NCBI GenBank assembly: GCA_017478625.1
Contig: JAFVDF010000016.1
Coordinates: 158,787 to 222,786, forward strand
Direction: 5' to 3'
Origin: Alloprevotella sp.
GTDB lineage: Bacteria > Bacteroidota > Bacteroidia > Bacteroidales > Bacteroidaceae
Length of the DNA stretch: 64,000 nucleotides
The first letter of the stretch is position 1. Every line of letters starts with the position of its first letter. The translations under genes were made by a program, and so were the position numbers. Below are positions 34,393-43,050 of this stretch, piece after piece. Below the pieces are notes generated by a model that was given only the letters and a program-made list of their open reading frames with translations, did no database searches and was not told the DNA's origin.

Positions 34393-36000
34393 ATGTTAGC
34401 AAACGACTTGATACCTAAACCCACCGAACCGCTGGATGAAAAATCGGCCGAAAGCCTGCAGTTTTTAGCCAACATATTAGCCTCTATGGAGACTTATACT
34501 CTTTCGGCTCCTACCGCCGAGGAAATCTTTGAGGCATTAAGCGAACCGCGTCATTTGGTTATAGACCGTCCCTTTCTTTCTTTCGAACTTTCGATGGAGA
34601 CGTTTTGGCAATTTATAACAATGCCCTCAAACGACGGACTTGAGCGTTTTATTACGTTACAACCTCACGAAAGAATAGAACAGAGGGAGTCGGTGTGCGG
34701 TTGTCGGCCGTCTATAGGTCTTAATCTTTATGCGTTGGTTGAGAATCCCTTTACTCAGGAAGCTCGTCTTAATTATGAGCGACTGAACTATTATGCTATT
34801 TTGGCAGAACAGATAGGGAGAAGGTTGGTAAAACTGACCTGTCATCAGTTGAAGGCTCGGTTGAGCGAGGAAGAATTAAGTAGTTTTGAAAAAGATTACC
34901 TCAATCAGACACTGGCAGTTTTGGGTAAGCCAAATCCGTTTACAATCAGTCCGATAGGATTGGCTGATATGCTGGCGGCATTAGGAAAATCGTATGCATC
35001 AGAAGAAGCGCGCGAATTATCCTGTGAGATAATGACAGAAATATGCTCGGCGTGGGGCTATTCAGCCGAAAGCGCCAGTCAGACACTAAACTTCTGCCGA
35101 ACTACTCATATCTCGCGCGTGGCTCATGTAGCAGATGGCGTCCGGCCACTCCTTTGCCCAGGCTTTTTCAATAAGAAAACTTCTCAGTATGTAGTTCATG
35201 CTCCTTTGCGCACATGGGCTGAGGTTACACAACAGAATCTGCCTGAAAATAATACTGCAGAAGAATGGTTTGAACTGCTTCAGCGTTCGCCATACGCTTA
35301 TGACGAGAGTGCAGAAGTCGATACATTGCAGCGATTTCCTATGCAAACGGCATTGCAGGATTTTACGGCCTATCCGTTGATGTTGCCGTTTGAGTTTGCT
35401 ACATCTGCAGACGTGGCAAAGGCCTTGCCTAAATTGAGTGAGGAAGCCAAAAAACAGGGCTGTCAATATGTGGCATGGTATATTACGTCCATAGATAAGT
35501 CCTGCTCACTTTATGAGAGCCAAGAAGACCACAATGAGGATTTAGTCGTAGAGCGACGTCCTCCCGTGTTGGAATGTGACGTGGTACGCTTTCAGAATGA
35601 TAAAGAGAAGTGGGTGGCATTCGTCGGCTTGCTGAATGGTCGGCCGTATGAAATCTTTACGGGATTGCAAGATGATGACGAAGGAATAGTGCTTCCGAAA
35701 AGTGTAATGAAAGGACACATTATTAGAGCAAACAATTCGGACGGAACTCGTCGATACGATTTCCAGTTTGTTAATAAACGTGGCTATAAGACTACCGTGG
35801 AAGGCCTTTCAGGGAAATTCAATAAAGAGTTTTGGAATTATGCAAAACTGATTTCCGGAGTGCTCCGCTATAGAATGCCAATAGAAACCGTAATCAAATT
35901 GGTGGGTTCGATGTCGATGGAAGATGAGACCATCAACACCTGGAAAACAGGCGTGGCTCGCGCACTGAAAAAATACGTTTCCGGAGGCTCGGAAGTTTAA
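34393..36000 (+). CDS. Class II ribonucleotide reductase-like protein lacking the catalytic core
   Basis: The 535-aa protein aligns with the C-terminal half of adenosylcobalamin-dependent ribonucleotide reductase (NrdJ): GLNLYALVENPFT, GLADMLAALGKSYASEEA, LLQRSPYAYD, LQRFPMQ and the NrdJ C-terminal domain (about 370-530: VVRFQNDKEKWVAFVGLLNG, YEIFTGLQDDDEGI, GYKTTVEGLSGKFNKEFWNY). The N-terminal ~300 residues of a complete NrdJ, including the nucleotide cone and the first catalytic Cys, are absent. The finger-loop motif (NPCxE in true enzymes) reads as ESVCGCRPS. No upstream remnant is visible in the 136 bp before the ATG. I infer a pseudoenzyme or regulatory paralogue; a -7-like TATATTCG is at 34361-34368. 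Confidence 0.72.
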   Translation: MLANDLIPKPTEPLDEKSAESLQFLANILASMETYTLSAPTAEEIFEALSEPRHLVIDRPFLSFELSMETFWQFITMPSNDGLERFITLQPHERIEQRESVCGCRPSIGLNLYALVENPFTQEARLNYERLNYYAILAEQIGRRLVKLTCHQLKARLSEEELSSFEKDYLNQTLAVLGKPNPFTISPIGLADMLAALGKSYASEEARELSCEIMTEICSAWGYSAESASQTLNFCRTTHISRVAHVADGVRPLLCPGFFNKKTSQYVVHAPLRTWAEVTQQNLPENNTAEEWFELLQRSPYAYDESAEVDTLQRFPMQTALQDFTAYPLMLPFEFATSADVAKALPKLSEEAKKQGCQYVAWYITSIDKSCSLYESQEDHNEDLVVERRPPVLECDVVRFQNDKEKWVAFVGLLNGRPYEIFTGLQDDDEGIVLPKSVMKGHIIRANNSDGTRRYDFQFVNKRGYKTTVEGLSGKFNKEFWNYAKLISGVLRYRMPIETVIKLVGSMSMEDETINTWKTGVARALKKYVSGGSEV

Positions 36001-36022
36001 GTTGCTTTATTCTTTAAGCATA

Positions 36023-36058
36023 AAATGGTGCAACTCTGTGTGGAGGGTTGCACCATTT
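36023..36058. terminator. Bidirectional terminator between convergent genes
   Basis: A perfect 12-bp stem AAATGGTGCAAC (36023-36034) with GTTGCACCATTT (36047-36058), between the stops of the RNR-like gene (+) and folB (-). Confidence 0.88.
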
Positions 36059-36068
36059 CTTTATAGAC

Positions 36069-36440
36069 TTATCGTGTGGCCGTCATTTCTACGCCTGCTG
36101 CAGTGCAGTCGAATTCCATAGGTGGGGCCAACTTTCGAATGTAAACTTTTGCCTGACTAATTACAGGAAAGTCTGCCAGCAAACGCTTCAGTATCCTGTG
36201 GGCGACATGCTCTAACAAGTTGGAAGGTTGGTTCATCTCCTCTGCTACAGCGTTGCATATACTGGCATAATTGGCAGTTCCATCTAAATTGTCGTCTTGA
36301 AGAGCCGAGTCTTGGGGCTGTAACAGAATCTCTATATCCAAAGAAAATTCGCCTCCGATTGTGCGTTCTTGTTCAATTACGCCATGATAAGCATGGAAAC
36401 GCAGATTCTCAAGTCGGATAGTAGTGTGCTCAATTTTCAT
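36069..36440 (-). CDS. folB: Dihydroneopterin aldolase FolB
   Basis: This folate-pathway enzyme converts dihydroneopterin to hydroxymethyl-dihydropterin and glycolaldehyde. The 123-aa protein starts with IRLENLRFHAYHGVIEQERTIG, containing the conserved HGxxxxE block (Glu near residue 23). It has NYASICNAVAEEM in the middle and the C-terminal VYIRKLAPPMEF with the catalytic Lys. Length is typical. It is the last gene of a leftward GSCFA, murF-alr, folB run with gaps of about 20 bp. Confidence 0.93.
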   Translation of the reverse strand: MKIEHTTIRLENLRFHAYHGVIEQERTIGGEFSLDIEILLQPQDSALQDDNLDGTANYASICNAVAEEMNQPSNLLEHVAHRILKRLLADFPVISQAKVYIRKLAPPMEFDCTAAGVEMTATR

Positions 36441-36461
36441 AATGTGCTGAATCAGAAATGC

Positions 36462-38936
36462 CTATTCACGAAAATATATGCGCTTGACACGCTCGGAAAT
36501 GCTTGTTAGAATCTCGTAAGGGATGGTGTCAAGCCACTCAGATAACTTGGTAACGGGGAGTTGATTGCCGAAAATTTCAACAGAGTCTCCCTCATGACAG
36601 TCTATGTCCGTTACATCAATCAATGCCACGTCCATGCAGATATTTCCTACGTAGGGAGCAGGCTGTCCGCTAACAAGACAGAATCCGTGGCCGTTGCCAA
36701 GATGGCGGTTGAGCCCATCAGCGTATCCTATGGGTATGGCAGCGATACGTGAGGGCCGGCTGAGTACCCCCTTGCGACTGTAACCGACCGTTTCGTTTTT
36801 GGGGACGTCTCGTATCTGCAGGATAGTAGTCCGCAGGCTGGCTACATTATGTATTATCTTGTTCGTAGAAGGATTGACACCATATAACCCTATACCAAGC
36901 CTTACCATGTCAAGTTGTCGTTCCGGGAAACGTTCAATAGCGGCCGAGTTGCAGATGTGGCGGAGTATTTTATGTGGAAAGGCCTCTTGCAATAGGTTGG
37001 CTGCCTGCGTGAAAAGTGTAAATTGTTGGTTTGTGAAATCATCAAACTGCTCGCTGTCGCTTCCTACAAAGTGGCTGAAAACAGAACGTGGTATGAGGGC
37101 TGTCTGATGGAGCAGACGATTAGTCAGTATGGGTATGTCAAGTGTCGGATTGAAGCCCAGACGATGCATTCCGGTATCTATCTTGATGTGTACGGGCCAG
37201 TTAGTAATTCCTTCTGCCTTTGCAGCATGAATAAGGGCCTCAAGAAGTCGCAGATTATATACTTCTGGCTCTAGGCGATAGGCAAAAAGAGTGTGGAAGG
37301 ATGACATCTCCGGGTTCATCACTATGATATTTGCCGTAATTCCAGCCTTACGAAGTTCAGCACCTTCATCAGCCACAGCCACGGCAAGGTAGTCTACACC
37401 GAGATCTTGGAGTGTACGCGCAATCTCAATACTTCCAGTTCCGTATGCCGAGGCTTTGACCATACACACCATCTTTGTGTCGGGACGAAGAAAAGAACGG
37501 TAGAAATTCAAGTTGTCTCTAATGGCTGAAAGGTCTATCTCAAGAGTTGTTTCGTGGACGCGGAGAGCCAGTTGTTCGGAGATAAGTTCAAAGTTGAACG
37601 TGCGACTTCCTTTTAATAATATGATGGAATCCGACAGTTCTGACAGATACCCACTTTGCAAGAGTTCATCTGTAGAAGCAAAGAATTTTTTTTGCAGTTG
37701 AAAGAGAGAATGAGCCGAAGCGATATGCGACCCGACACCGATGATATGCGATATGTTGCGTTGTACAGCCATACGATTTACCATTTCGTAGAGTTCGTCA
37801 TCTGGCATACCACTTTGTACGATATCGCTTAGGATGAGTACGCGTGGTTTTGAGTTTCCTGCAAACCGGCGTTGCATAAAATCCAGAGCAATATCAAGAC
37901 TGGTCAAATCGGAGTTATAACTGTCGTTTATCAGTGTCAGATTGCGCAATCCCTGCTTTACTTCCAAACGCATGGCTACGGGCTCGAGTCGTGGCATACG
38001 CTGAGAGATGTCTTCGGGTTTCAGACCAAGCAATAGGCTTATGGCCAGACAATGTACTGCATTCTGAATGGCAGACTTGCTGTGGAAAGGAAGTTGGAAT
38101 TGGCTTTCGCTACCTTGGAATATATAACTGATGAGCAGGCCTGTCTCGTCTTTTTGTACTTCTTTTATGAATAGTTCAGCGTTAGGGTTGGTCTGCGACC
38201 ATGCAAAAGATTTACCTTTAAATGAGACCATTTCAAGGCATCGGCTGATTAGTGTGTCATCAGCATTGTATATGAGAGTCTTTGCATTCTTAAAAAGAGT
38301 AAGTTTTTCGATACACTTATCTTCCAGTGTCGCAAAGTTTTCTTGATGTGCCTGCCCGATATTTGTTATTAGACCAATCGTGGGTTGGATGATACTCTCG
38401 AGAGCAGCCATTTCGCCTATCTGGCTAATGCCTGCCTCAAAGATTCCTACTTGACTGCGCTTATTAAGTAGGCATACAGATAGGGGAACGCCAATTTGGC
38501 TATTGAAAGATCGGGGTGAGCGCGTCACGTTCATCGATGGCATAAGCAATTGAGCAAGCCACTCCTTGACAATGGTTTTTCCATTGGATCCAGTGATACC
38601 TATAATAGGGATGTCGAATTCTTCACGGTGTCTTTCGGCTAATCTTTGCAAGGCTTTGAGTGGACTCACTACGAGCAGGAAATTTGCCTCGGGATAATGA
38701 GTCGAAAAGTCGGTAGGGAGTGTTCCTATGACGAAGTTTCGTACACCTCTGCGGTAGAGATCATCAATGTAAAGGTGGCCATCACCCAACTTCGTGCGCA
38801 AAGCGAAGAACAGAGTGGTTTCAGGGAACGATAAAGAACGACTGTCTGTCAGTAGCCAGTCTATACCAGCCTGTAGATGGCTACCGTAAAAGTGGGCACC
38901 AGTTAGCGTGGCTATTTCTTCTATTGTGTAATGCAT
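36462..38936 (-). CDS. Bifunctional MurF ligase / alanine racemase
   Basis: A fusion that makes D-alanine and adds D-Ala-D-Ala to the UDP-MurNAc tripeptide of peptidoglycan. Residues ~1-455 are MurF with the ATP loop GITGSNGKT (113-121) and INDSYNS. Residues ~463-824 are alanine racemase with the PLP lysine K494 (MVCMVKASAYGTG) and a C-terminal VGNICMDVALIDV region with GETVGYSRKG-type blocks upstream. The 824-aa fusion is a known Bacteroidetes arrangement, so it is not an assembly artefact. The GSCFA gene lies 20 bp upstream and folB 21 bp downstream. Confidence 0.95.
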   Translation of the reverse strand: MHYTIEEIATLTGAHFYGSHLQAGIDWLLTDSRSLSFPETTLFFALRTKLGDGHLYIDDLYRRGVRNFVIGTLPTDFSTHYPEANFLLVVSPLKALQRLAERHREEFDIPIIGITGSNGKTIVKEWLAQLLMPSMNVTRSPRSFNSQIGVPLSVCLLNKRSQVGIFEAGISQIGEMAALESIIQPTIGLITNIGQAHQENFATLEDKCIEKLTLFKNAKTLIYNADDTLISRCLEMVSFKGKSFAWSQTNPNAELFIKEVQKDETGLLISYIFQGSESQFQLPFHSKSAIQNAVHCLAISLLLGLKPEDISQRMPRLEPVAMRLEVKQGLRNLTLINDSYNSDLTSLDIALDFMQRRFAGNSKPRVLILSDIVQSGMPDDELYEMVNRMAVQRNISHIIGVGSHIASAHSLFQLQKKFFASTDELLQSGYLSELSDSIILLKGSRTFNFELISEQLALRVHETTLEIDLSAIRDNLNFYRSFLRPDTKMVCMVKASAYGTGSIEIARTLQDLGVDYLAVAVADEGAELRKAGITANIIVMNPEMSSFHTLFAYRLEPEVYNLRLLEALIHAAKAEGITNWPVHIKIDTGMHRLGFNPTLDIPILTNRLLHQTALIPRSVFSHFVGSDSEQFDDFTNQQFTLFTQAANLLQEAFPHKILRHICNSAAIERFPERQLDMVRLGIGLYGVNPSTNKIIHNVASLRTTILQIRDVPKNETVGYSRKGVLSRPSRIAAIPIGYADGLNRHLGNGHGFCLVSGQPAPYVGNICMDVALIDVTDIDCHEGDSVEIFGNQLPVTKLSEWLDTIPYEILTSISERVKRIYFRE

Positions 38937-38956
38937 GAGATGATGAAAAAAAATCT

Positions 38957-39841
38957 TTAAGAATGGGTGGAGACGAGAGGTCTGTGAGCTTGTCGGCGCA
39001 CCTCCTTTTCTATTCGTTCTGCTTGCTTATGGGCATTTTCTGTGAATGTCCAATCTCTGAAGCGTTGCCATATATAATCGGCTGCTTGGTCTGAGGGGTG
39101 GAGCATATCGGGCTTGTAGAATCGGTAATCGCGCAGTTCGTCGGTAAGAATTTCGTAGGCAGGGAAGTAATATGTCTGGGGATTTTGCTTACAAATCTGT
39201 TCTATGGCCAAAAGTAGTGTGGCTTTCGAAATGGCATTGTCGTGGAAACCATATTTTTGATAGCGGTATGGACTAAGAGAAAATACCACTTGGAGTGCAG
39301 GAGATTTCTTGCGGAGTCGCCCCAGAGTTTCTTGCCACGATTGGACGATGCTATCTTGCGATAGGATAGTTTCGCTAAACTGTCGCTGTAACTCCTTGTG
39401 ACAGTTACTTACAATCTGTCCCGTTTCGCGTAGCCGATAAGCGTGTGTCGTTCCGAAAGTAATGCACAATAGGGTGGCGCGCGACAATTGCTCTATTCCT
39501 CTGGCGTAAGCTGTGAGGATCTTCTCACGACAAACCTCGCGATCTGGTGCAGAGTAGGCCGTAGAATGCATCCAGCTGTGCCAAATTTCATCACGGCCAA
39601 GGAACATACAGTCGTCCGGGAAGAAGAGCGAACCACCCAACAGGGTCTCTAGAGCAAGGCGTATGCTTTCTGGATTGTAAAGAACTCCAAACGGACTGCC
39701 TAATACTTGTCCGGAAGGAAAAACACGCATCATACGCTCACAAGTGTTTTCTGCAAAACAAGAGCCTAAAAAGAGCGCCTGAGTAGTGGCTTCTACTGTG
39801 GGGTGGGATTGAGGCAAATCGACCGGAGTACGGAATTCCAT
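38957..39841 (-). CDS. GSCFA domain protein
   Basis: The 294-aa protein (from ATG 39841, MEFRTPVDLPQSH) carries the GSCFA signature itself (LFLGSCFAENTCERM, about residues 24-38), then SPFGVLYNPESI, LCITFGTTHAYR and a C-terminal HPSDQAADYIWQRF with an SGNH-like Asp/His arrangement (DMLHPSDQ). The family is SGNH-hydrolase-like; no substrate is established to my knowledge. The frame is open 90 bp upstream but those residues look non-coding. It is the first gene of the murF-alr operon. Confidence 0.85.
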   Translation of the reverse strand: MEFRTPVDLPQSHPTVEATTQALFLGSCFAENTCERMMRVFPSGQVLGSPFGVLYNPESIRLALETLLGGSLFFPDDCMFLGRDEIWHSWMHSTAYSAPDREVCREKILTAYARGIEQLSRATLLCITFGTTHAYRLRETGQIVSNCHKELQRQFSETILSQDSIVQSWQETLGRLRKKSPALQVVFSLSPYRYQKYGFHDNAISKATLLLAIEQICKQNPQTYYFPAYEILTDELRDYRFYKPDMLHPSDQAADYIWQRFRDWTFTENAHKQAERIEKEVRRQAHRPLVSTHS

Positions 39842-40038
39842 AGAAACGTGTATAATACTGTCTGATGATACGGAAAATGTCAGTATCGGTAAGTCGTAGG
39901 CAAAATTACGCCACCTAATGCGCTCAGCCAAACCAATGTGCTGATTTTTCGTTTGTATTGAGGCGTGGGCAAAGTTGAATACGGACGAGAGAGTGTACTA
40001 TAAATGGAAAAAACTGTACTGTTTTGCGGTAGATTAAT

Positions 40039-40046
40039 TAACTTCG
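40039..40046 (+). promoter_or_regulatory. Candidate -7 box of the DUF5606 operon
   Basis: TAACTTCG, the TAnnTTCG variant, lies 40 bases before the ATG. No good -33 element is seen at 19-20 bases. Confidence 0.4.
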
Positions 40047-40085
40047 CGCCATTGAAAACTACCCATTTAATCAAATTCAAAAGTT

Positions 40086-40511
40086 ATGAAAGATACAATT
40101 TTGGCTATTACTGGTCGTCCAGGTCTTTATCGTCTGGTTTCACGCGGTCGTGGCAATCTGATTATTGAGTCACTTGATGAAACTAAGAAACGTTCAGCCG
40201 TTGGACAACGTGACCGCGTTACGTCATTGAATGATGTGACAATGTACACCGATGATGAAGATGTAACACTGATGCAGGTTTTCAAAAATCTCTATGATGC
40301 ACTGGAAGGCAAAATAGCTGATATTAATCCGAAGAAGGCCTCTGAATCCGAGCTTATTGGGTATATGGAAAAAGCACTACCCAACTATGATCGCGAAAGG
40401 GTACACTTTAGCGATATGCGTAAGTTGGTGCAGTGGTATAACATACTAGTATCGGAAGGTAAGATAGATTTTGTGGAAACCGAAGAGGCTGAGGCTTCTG
40501 AAGGAGAATAA
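40086..40511 (+). CDS. DUF5606 family protein
   Basis: The 141-aa protein matches the Bacteroidales DUF5606 pattern: MKDTILAITGRPGLYRLVSRGRGNLIIESLD, TSLNDVTMYT, and MEKALPNYDRERVHFSDMRKLVQWYNIL, ending in an acidic tail (ETEEAEASEGE). It is cytoplasmic with no known function. The next gene begins 18 bp downstream, so they form a two-gene operon. Confidence 0.85.
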   Translation: MKDTILAITGRPGLYRLVSRGRGNLIIESLDETKKRSAVGQRDRVTSLNDVTMYTDDEDVTLMQVFKNLYDALEGKIADINPKKASESELIGYMEKALPNYDRERVHFSDMRKLVQWYNILVSEGKIDFVETEEAEASEGE

Positions 40512-40529
40512 GTCTTTAACTTGTTTCCA

Positions 40530-41114
40530 ATGGAGACACAGACGCAACTGCATTCCAACGTCATCCTGATTGATGCGGAATATGCTGACCGCGTAGCCTT
40601 TGATTTGACCGTGAACTTCGAGCGAATGATAACACGGCGTATTTCTGTGGCAGATCTTCCACGCTGGCTTGATTGTCTGGCTCTTGATGGTGGACTACGG
40701 CCAGATGAACAGACCGTGCAGTGCTTGTTTGTTTATCCTAAGGATATGCAACGTTTGAAGTGTTTTGCACCATCTGATTTTAGGGAAGATCTGGACGGTA
40801 AGGCTTTTTCCGATAATATGGGAGAATTTCTCTTACAGAGCGTCCCTGTGGAATCCTTAGTGACTAAAGAAGACTTCTTCTGTCAGTGCCTTGAAACCAT
40901 CTGCAATTCTGCCGAAGTGGAGCGTGTGATGGTAGTGGCCGACATGGAGACGTATGGCCGGCGTGTAAAAGATATAGTGGCACAAGCTGAAAAGAAAGAT
41001 ATTACCTTGTTTGCTATGCAACCACTTATGGGCCGTGGTTTTCAACAGGAGTTACTTGGCTATTCGCTGATGGAGGCTTTAGGAATTCGAGCCGACGAAC
41101 TTCCTAATGTGTAG
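40530..41114 (+). CDS. Conserved Bacteroidales hypothetical protein
   Basis: From ATG 40530 (METQTQLHSNVILIDAEYAD) the protein is 194 aa; an in-frame TTG at 40521 is a poorer start. It reads as an alpha/beta protein with NFERMITRRISVADLPRWLDCLALDGGLRP, a VERVMVVADMETYG strand and a C-terminal MQPLMGRGFQQELLGYSLMEALGI. It resembles a Bacteroidales-only family of unknown function (possibly DUF6621). The context with DUF5606 is recurrent in the group. It ends in front of a strong two-way terminator. Confidence 0.75.
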   Translation: METQTQLHSNVILIDAEYADRVAFDLTVNFERMITRRISVADLPRWLDCLALDGGLRPDEQTVQCLFVYPKDMQRLKCFAPSDFREDLDGKAFSDNMGEFLLQSVPVESLVTKEDFFCQCLETICNSAEVERVMVVADMETYGRRVKDIVAQAEKKDITLFAMQPLMGRGFQQELLGYSLMEALGIRADELPNV

Positions 41115-41132
41115 AAGTTTAGTTGTTTTACA

Positions 41133-41174
41133 AAAAATCCCACCTTACTTAACGGAGAGTAGGGTGGGATTTTT
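41133..41174. terminator. Bidirectional terminator between convergent operons
   Basis: A 17-bp stem (41133-41149 with 41158-41174, one G-T pair), with an A-run before and a T-run after, lies between the stops at 41114 (+) and 41191 (-). Confidence 0.93.
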
Positions 41175-41190
41175 ATATGAAAGGATTGTC

Positions 41191-41649
41191 TTAAGGTAAG
41201 GATATCTCCTCTGTGTCAAGGTCAAGGAGGAAATCATCAGTTTCATCGTCATCCATAAAACTATCATAGTAGTCTGCAGGATTTGTAAAATCATCTAAGT
41301 CACGACGCTCTTTCTTGGTGGGGCGCCCCATACCGCGAGCGCGATTTACGAACCCACTGATTCGGCTCATTTCAAGAATATCGTATTGTTCTGGTGGGGT
41401 AATGTTTTCCAGCATATCGGGGACGAATCGTGCGCCGACACGATTTTCTATAGCCTGCTTCACACGAAAAGTATAGGTAATTGGTGGTTTGCGTACGCTA
41501 ACAGTATCACCCACTTTTACCATGCGTGACGGCTTGACGACAGCATCGTTGATGCGTACGCGAGAGTTTTTACAGGCATCGGCTGCTATGGTGCGTGTCT
41601 TGTATATACGAACAGCCCAGAGCCATTTATCTATTCGGGCTTCGGACAT
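41191..41649 (-). CDS. RNA-binding S4 domain protein (Hsp15-like)
   Basis: The 152-aa protein opens with an S4 RNA-binding domain ([32 protein letters not shown], residues 4-36) like Hsp15/HslR, which binds stalled 50S subunits carrying nascent chain-tRNA. Residues ~100-152 are an added charged, Asp-rich tail ([15 protein letters not shown]-type). It overlaps the end of pth by 19 bp, indicating translational coupling. That pairing suits a role with peptidyl-tRNA on stalled ribosomes, which is inference. Confidence 0.87.
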   Translation of the reverse strand: MSEARIDKWLWAVRIYKTRTIAADACKNSRVRINDAVVKPSRMVKVGDTVSVRKPPITYTFRVKQAIENRVGARFVPDMLENITPPEQYDILEMSRISGFVNRARGMGRPTKKERRDLDDFTNPADYYDSFMDDDETDDFLLDLDTEEISLP

Positions 41650-42221
41650 GGGCTACTTTTTCGTTTGTTAAACTGATTCATTGCAAAGTCTATGCCACTG
41701 AGCGCAAAGGTCTTAATGATGTCACAAGCTATGGGGATTGATTCTTGCAACACACTGTTTTCTTCAGGAAGAAAAGGGCTGAGCACGTAATCGGCTTGCA
41801 TTCCACGTGGATAGTTGTTACCGATACCGAAGCGTAAGCGTGCATACTGCTGGGTGCCTAGCTGTTGGCTGATGCTACGTAGCCCATTGTGTCCGGCCTC
41901 ACTTCCGCCAGCACGTAACCTGAGCGCACCCAGGGGTAGGCTAATGTCATCTACCACAACAAGTACATTCTCAAGTGGAATATTCTCTTTTTGCATCCAA
42001 TAGCGGACAGCATTCCCAGAGAGATTCATGTAGGTAGATGGCTTCAGCAATACAAGTTGCTGGTTTTTCACGCGCATTTTTTGGACGAAGCCATAGCGAC
42101 GGTCGTCAAATATGATATTGGACGCCTTGGCTAAGGCGTCCAATACTTTGAATCCGATGTTGTGGCGTGTCTCAGCATACTCGTCGCCGATATTACCGAG
42201 CCCCACAATTAGAAACTGCAT
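41631..42221 (-). CDS. pth: Peptidyl-tRNA hydrolase
   Basis: Pth cleaves peptidyl-tRNA released from ribosomes. The 196-aa protein has the family blocks [24 protein letters not shown] (catalytic His near residue 20), [42 protein letters not shown] and RLRFGIGN. Length is normal. It lies 37 bp after rplY and overlaps the S4-domain gene. The rplY-pth pairing is widely conserved. Confidence 0.97.
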   Translation of the reverse strand: MQFLIVGLGNIGDEYAETRHNIGFKVLDALAKASNIIFDDRRYGFVQKMRVKNQQLVLLKPSTYMNLSGNAVRYWMQKENIPLENVLVVVDDISLPLGALRLRAGGSEAGHNGLRSISQQLGTQQYARLRFGIGNNYPRGMQADYVLSPFLPEENSVLQESIPIACDIIKTFALSGIDFAMNQFNKRKSSPCPKPE

Positions 42222-42258
42222 CTGTGTGCTAACTAGAGGTTTCTATCTTTTTGACAAT

Positions 42259-42870
42259 TTATTCGCCTGCATTAGCAGCAGCGGCTGCGCTGTCAGCACT
42301 CATGGCTGCACGGGTCATTTTCACGCTTACAACGTTTACTTCCTTCGGGGTAACAAGTTCCAACTTGTCGAAACTCAAATCACCAACCTTGATGCTTTTA
42401 CCCAGCTGGAGCTTGGTTACATCAATGATAAGTTTTTCAGGAATATCCTCGTAGAGAGCGCGAACATTAATCTTACGAACGAGCGTTACCAAACGGCCAC
42501 CAGCACGTACACCGTCAGCAAGTCCTTCTGTCTGTATGGGCACACCCATTACGATAGGCTTCTCGGCGTGTACCTCAAGGAAGTCAATGTGTAGGATGGT
42601 ATCTTTTACAGGGTGGAACTGTGCTTCGCGGAGAACGGCCTTATGGTCCACACCGTCAATCGTAAGGTCAACGAGATAGATGTGTGGAGTAAAAATCAGT
42701 TTCTTAGCATCATTCTCAGAAATGCAGAAAGATGTGGCTACGTTTTCGCCTTCAGCATTTTTTTCTAAGCCATAAATGTTGCAAGGAACAAAACCTTGCT
42801 TGCGGACAGCCTTAGTGGCTTTCTTTCCCACTTCGGTGCGTTTTGCACCGCTAATAGCGATTTGTTTCAT
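42259..42870 (-). CDS. rplY: Ribosomal protein bL25, long Ctc form
   Basis: bL25 binds 5S rRNA in the 50S subunit. The 203-aa protein is the two-domain Ctc form: an L25 barrel (about 1-95: GKKATKAVRKQGFVPCNIYG) and the Ctc C-terminal beta domain (about 97-185: VMGVPIQTEGLADGVRAGGRLVTLVRKINVRAL), with an Ala-rich tail. It is first in the rplY-pth-S4 operon, behind an excellent promoter and a roughly 100-base leader carrying a perfect palindrome. Confidence 0.96.
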   Translation of the reverse strand: MKQIAISGAKRTEVGKKATKAVRKQGFVPCNIYGLEKNAEGENVATSFCISENDAKKLIFTPHIYLVDLTIDGVDHKAVLREAQFHPVKDTILHIDFLEVHAEKPIVMGVPIQTEGLADGVRAGGRLVTLVRKINVRALYEDIPEKLIIDVTKLQLGKSIKVGDLSFDKLELVTPKEVNVVSVKMTRAAMSADSAAAAANAGE

Positions 42871-42934
42871 TTCGCGATTGTGTTTTTAAGGTGTGTTACT
42901 CTAAATTAAATTACTTAATTCGCCATCGCACTTA

Positions 42935-42952
42935 AAACCGATTAATCGGTTT
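42935..42952. promoter_or_regulatory. 18-bp perfect palindrome in the rplY leader
   Basis: AAACCGATTAATCGGTTT lies between the rplY promoter and its ATG, so it would be within the transcript. It could be a DNA operator or an RNA stem acting in leader control. Confidence 0.5.
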
Positions 42953-42973
42953 CGGTCTGAGCCGAATCGGGCG

Positions 42974-43004
42974 CAAAGATACTACAATCTTTCAATAAGA
43001 CAAA
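42974..43004 (-). promoter_or_regulatory. Consensus promoter of rplY-pth
   Basis: On the minus strand TTTG (43001-43004), exactly 19 bases, then TATCTTTG (42974-42981). Both boxes and the spacing match the Bacteroidetes consensus fully, the best match in the window. Confidence 0.88.
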
Positions 43005-43050
43005 TGTTCTGTGTAAAATCCTTTGCGAATTGTCTGTTGCAATAAGCTTT

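Noticed and set aside
34393-36000. Complete class II ribonucleotide reductase
   Set aside because: The length and missing N-terminal catalytic half rule out a full enzyme, despite strong C-terminal similarity.
40521-40529. TTG start for the second DUF5606-operon gene
   Set aside because: An ATG nine bases downstream is a better start in this group and loses no recognisable sequence.
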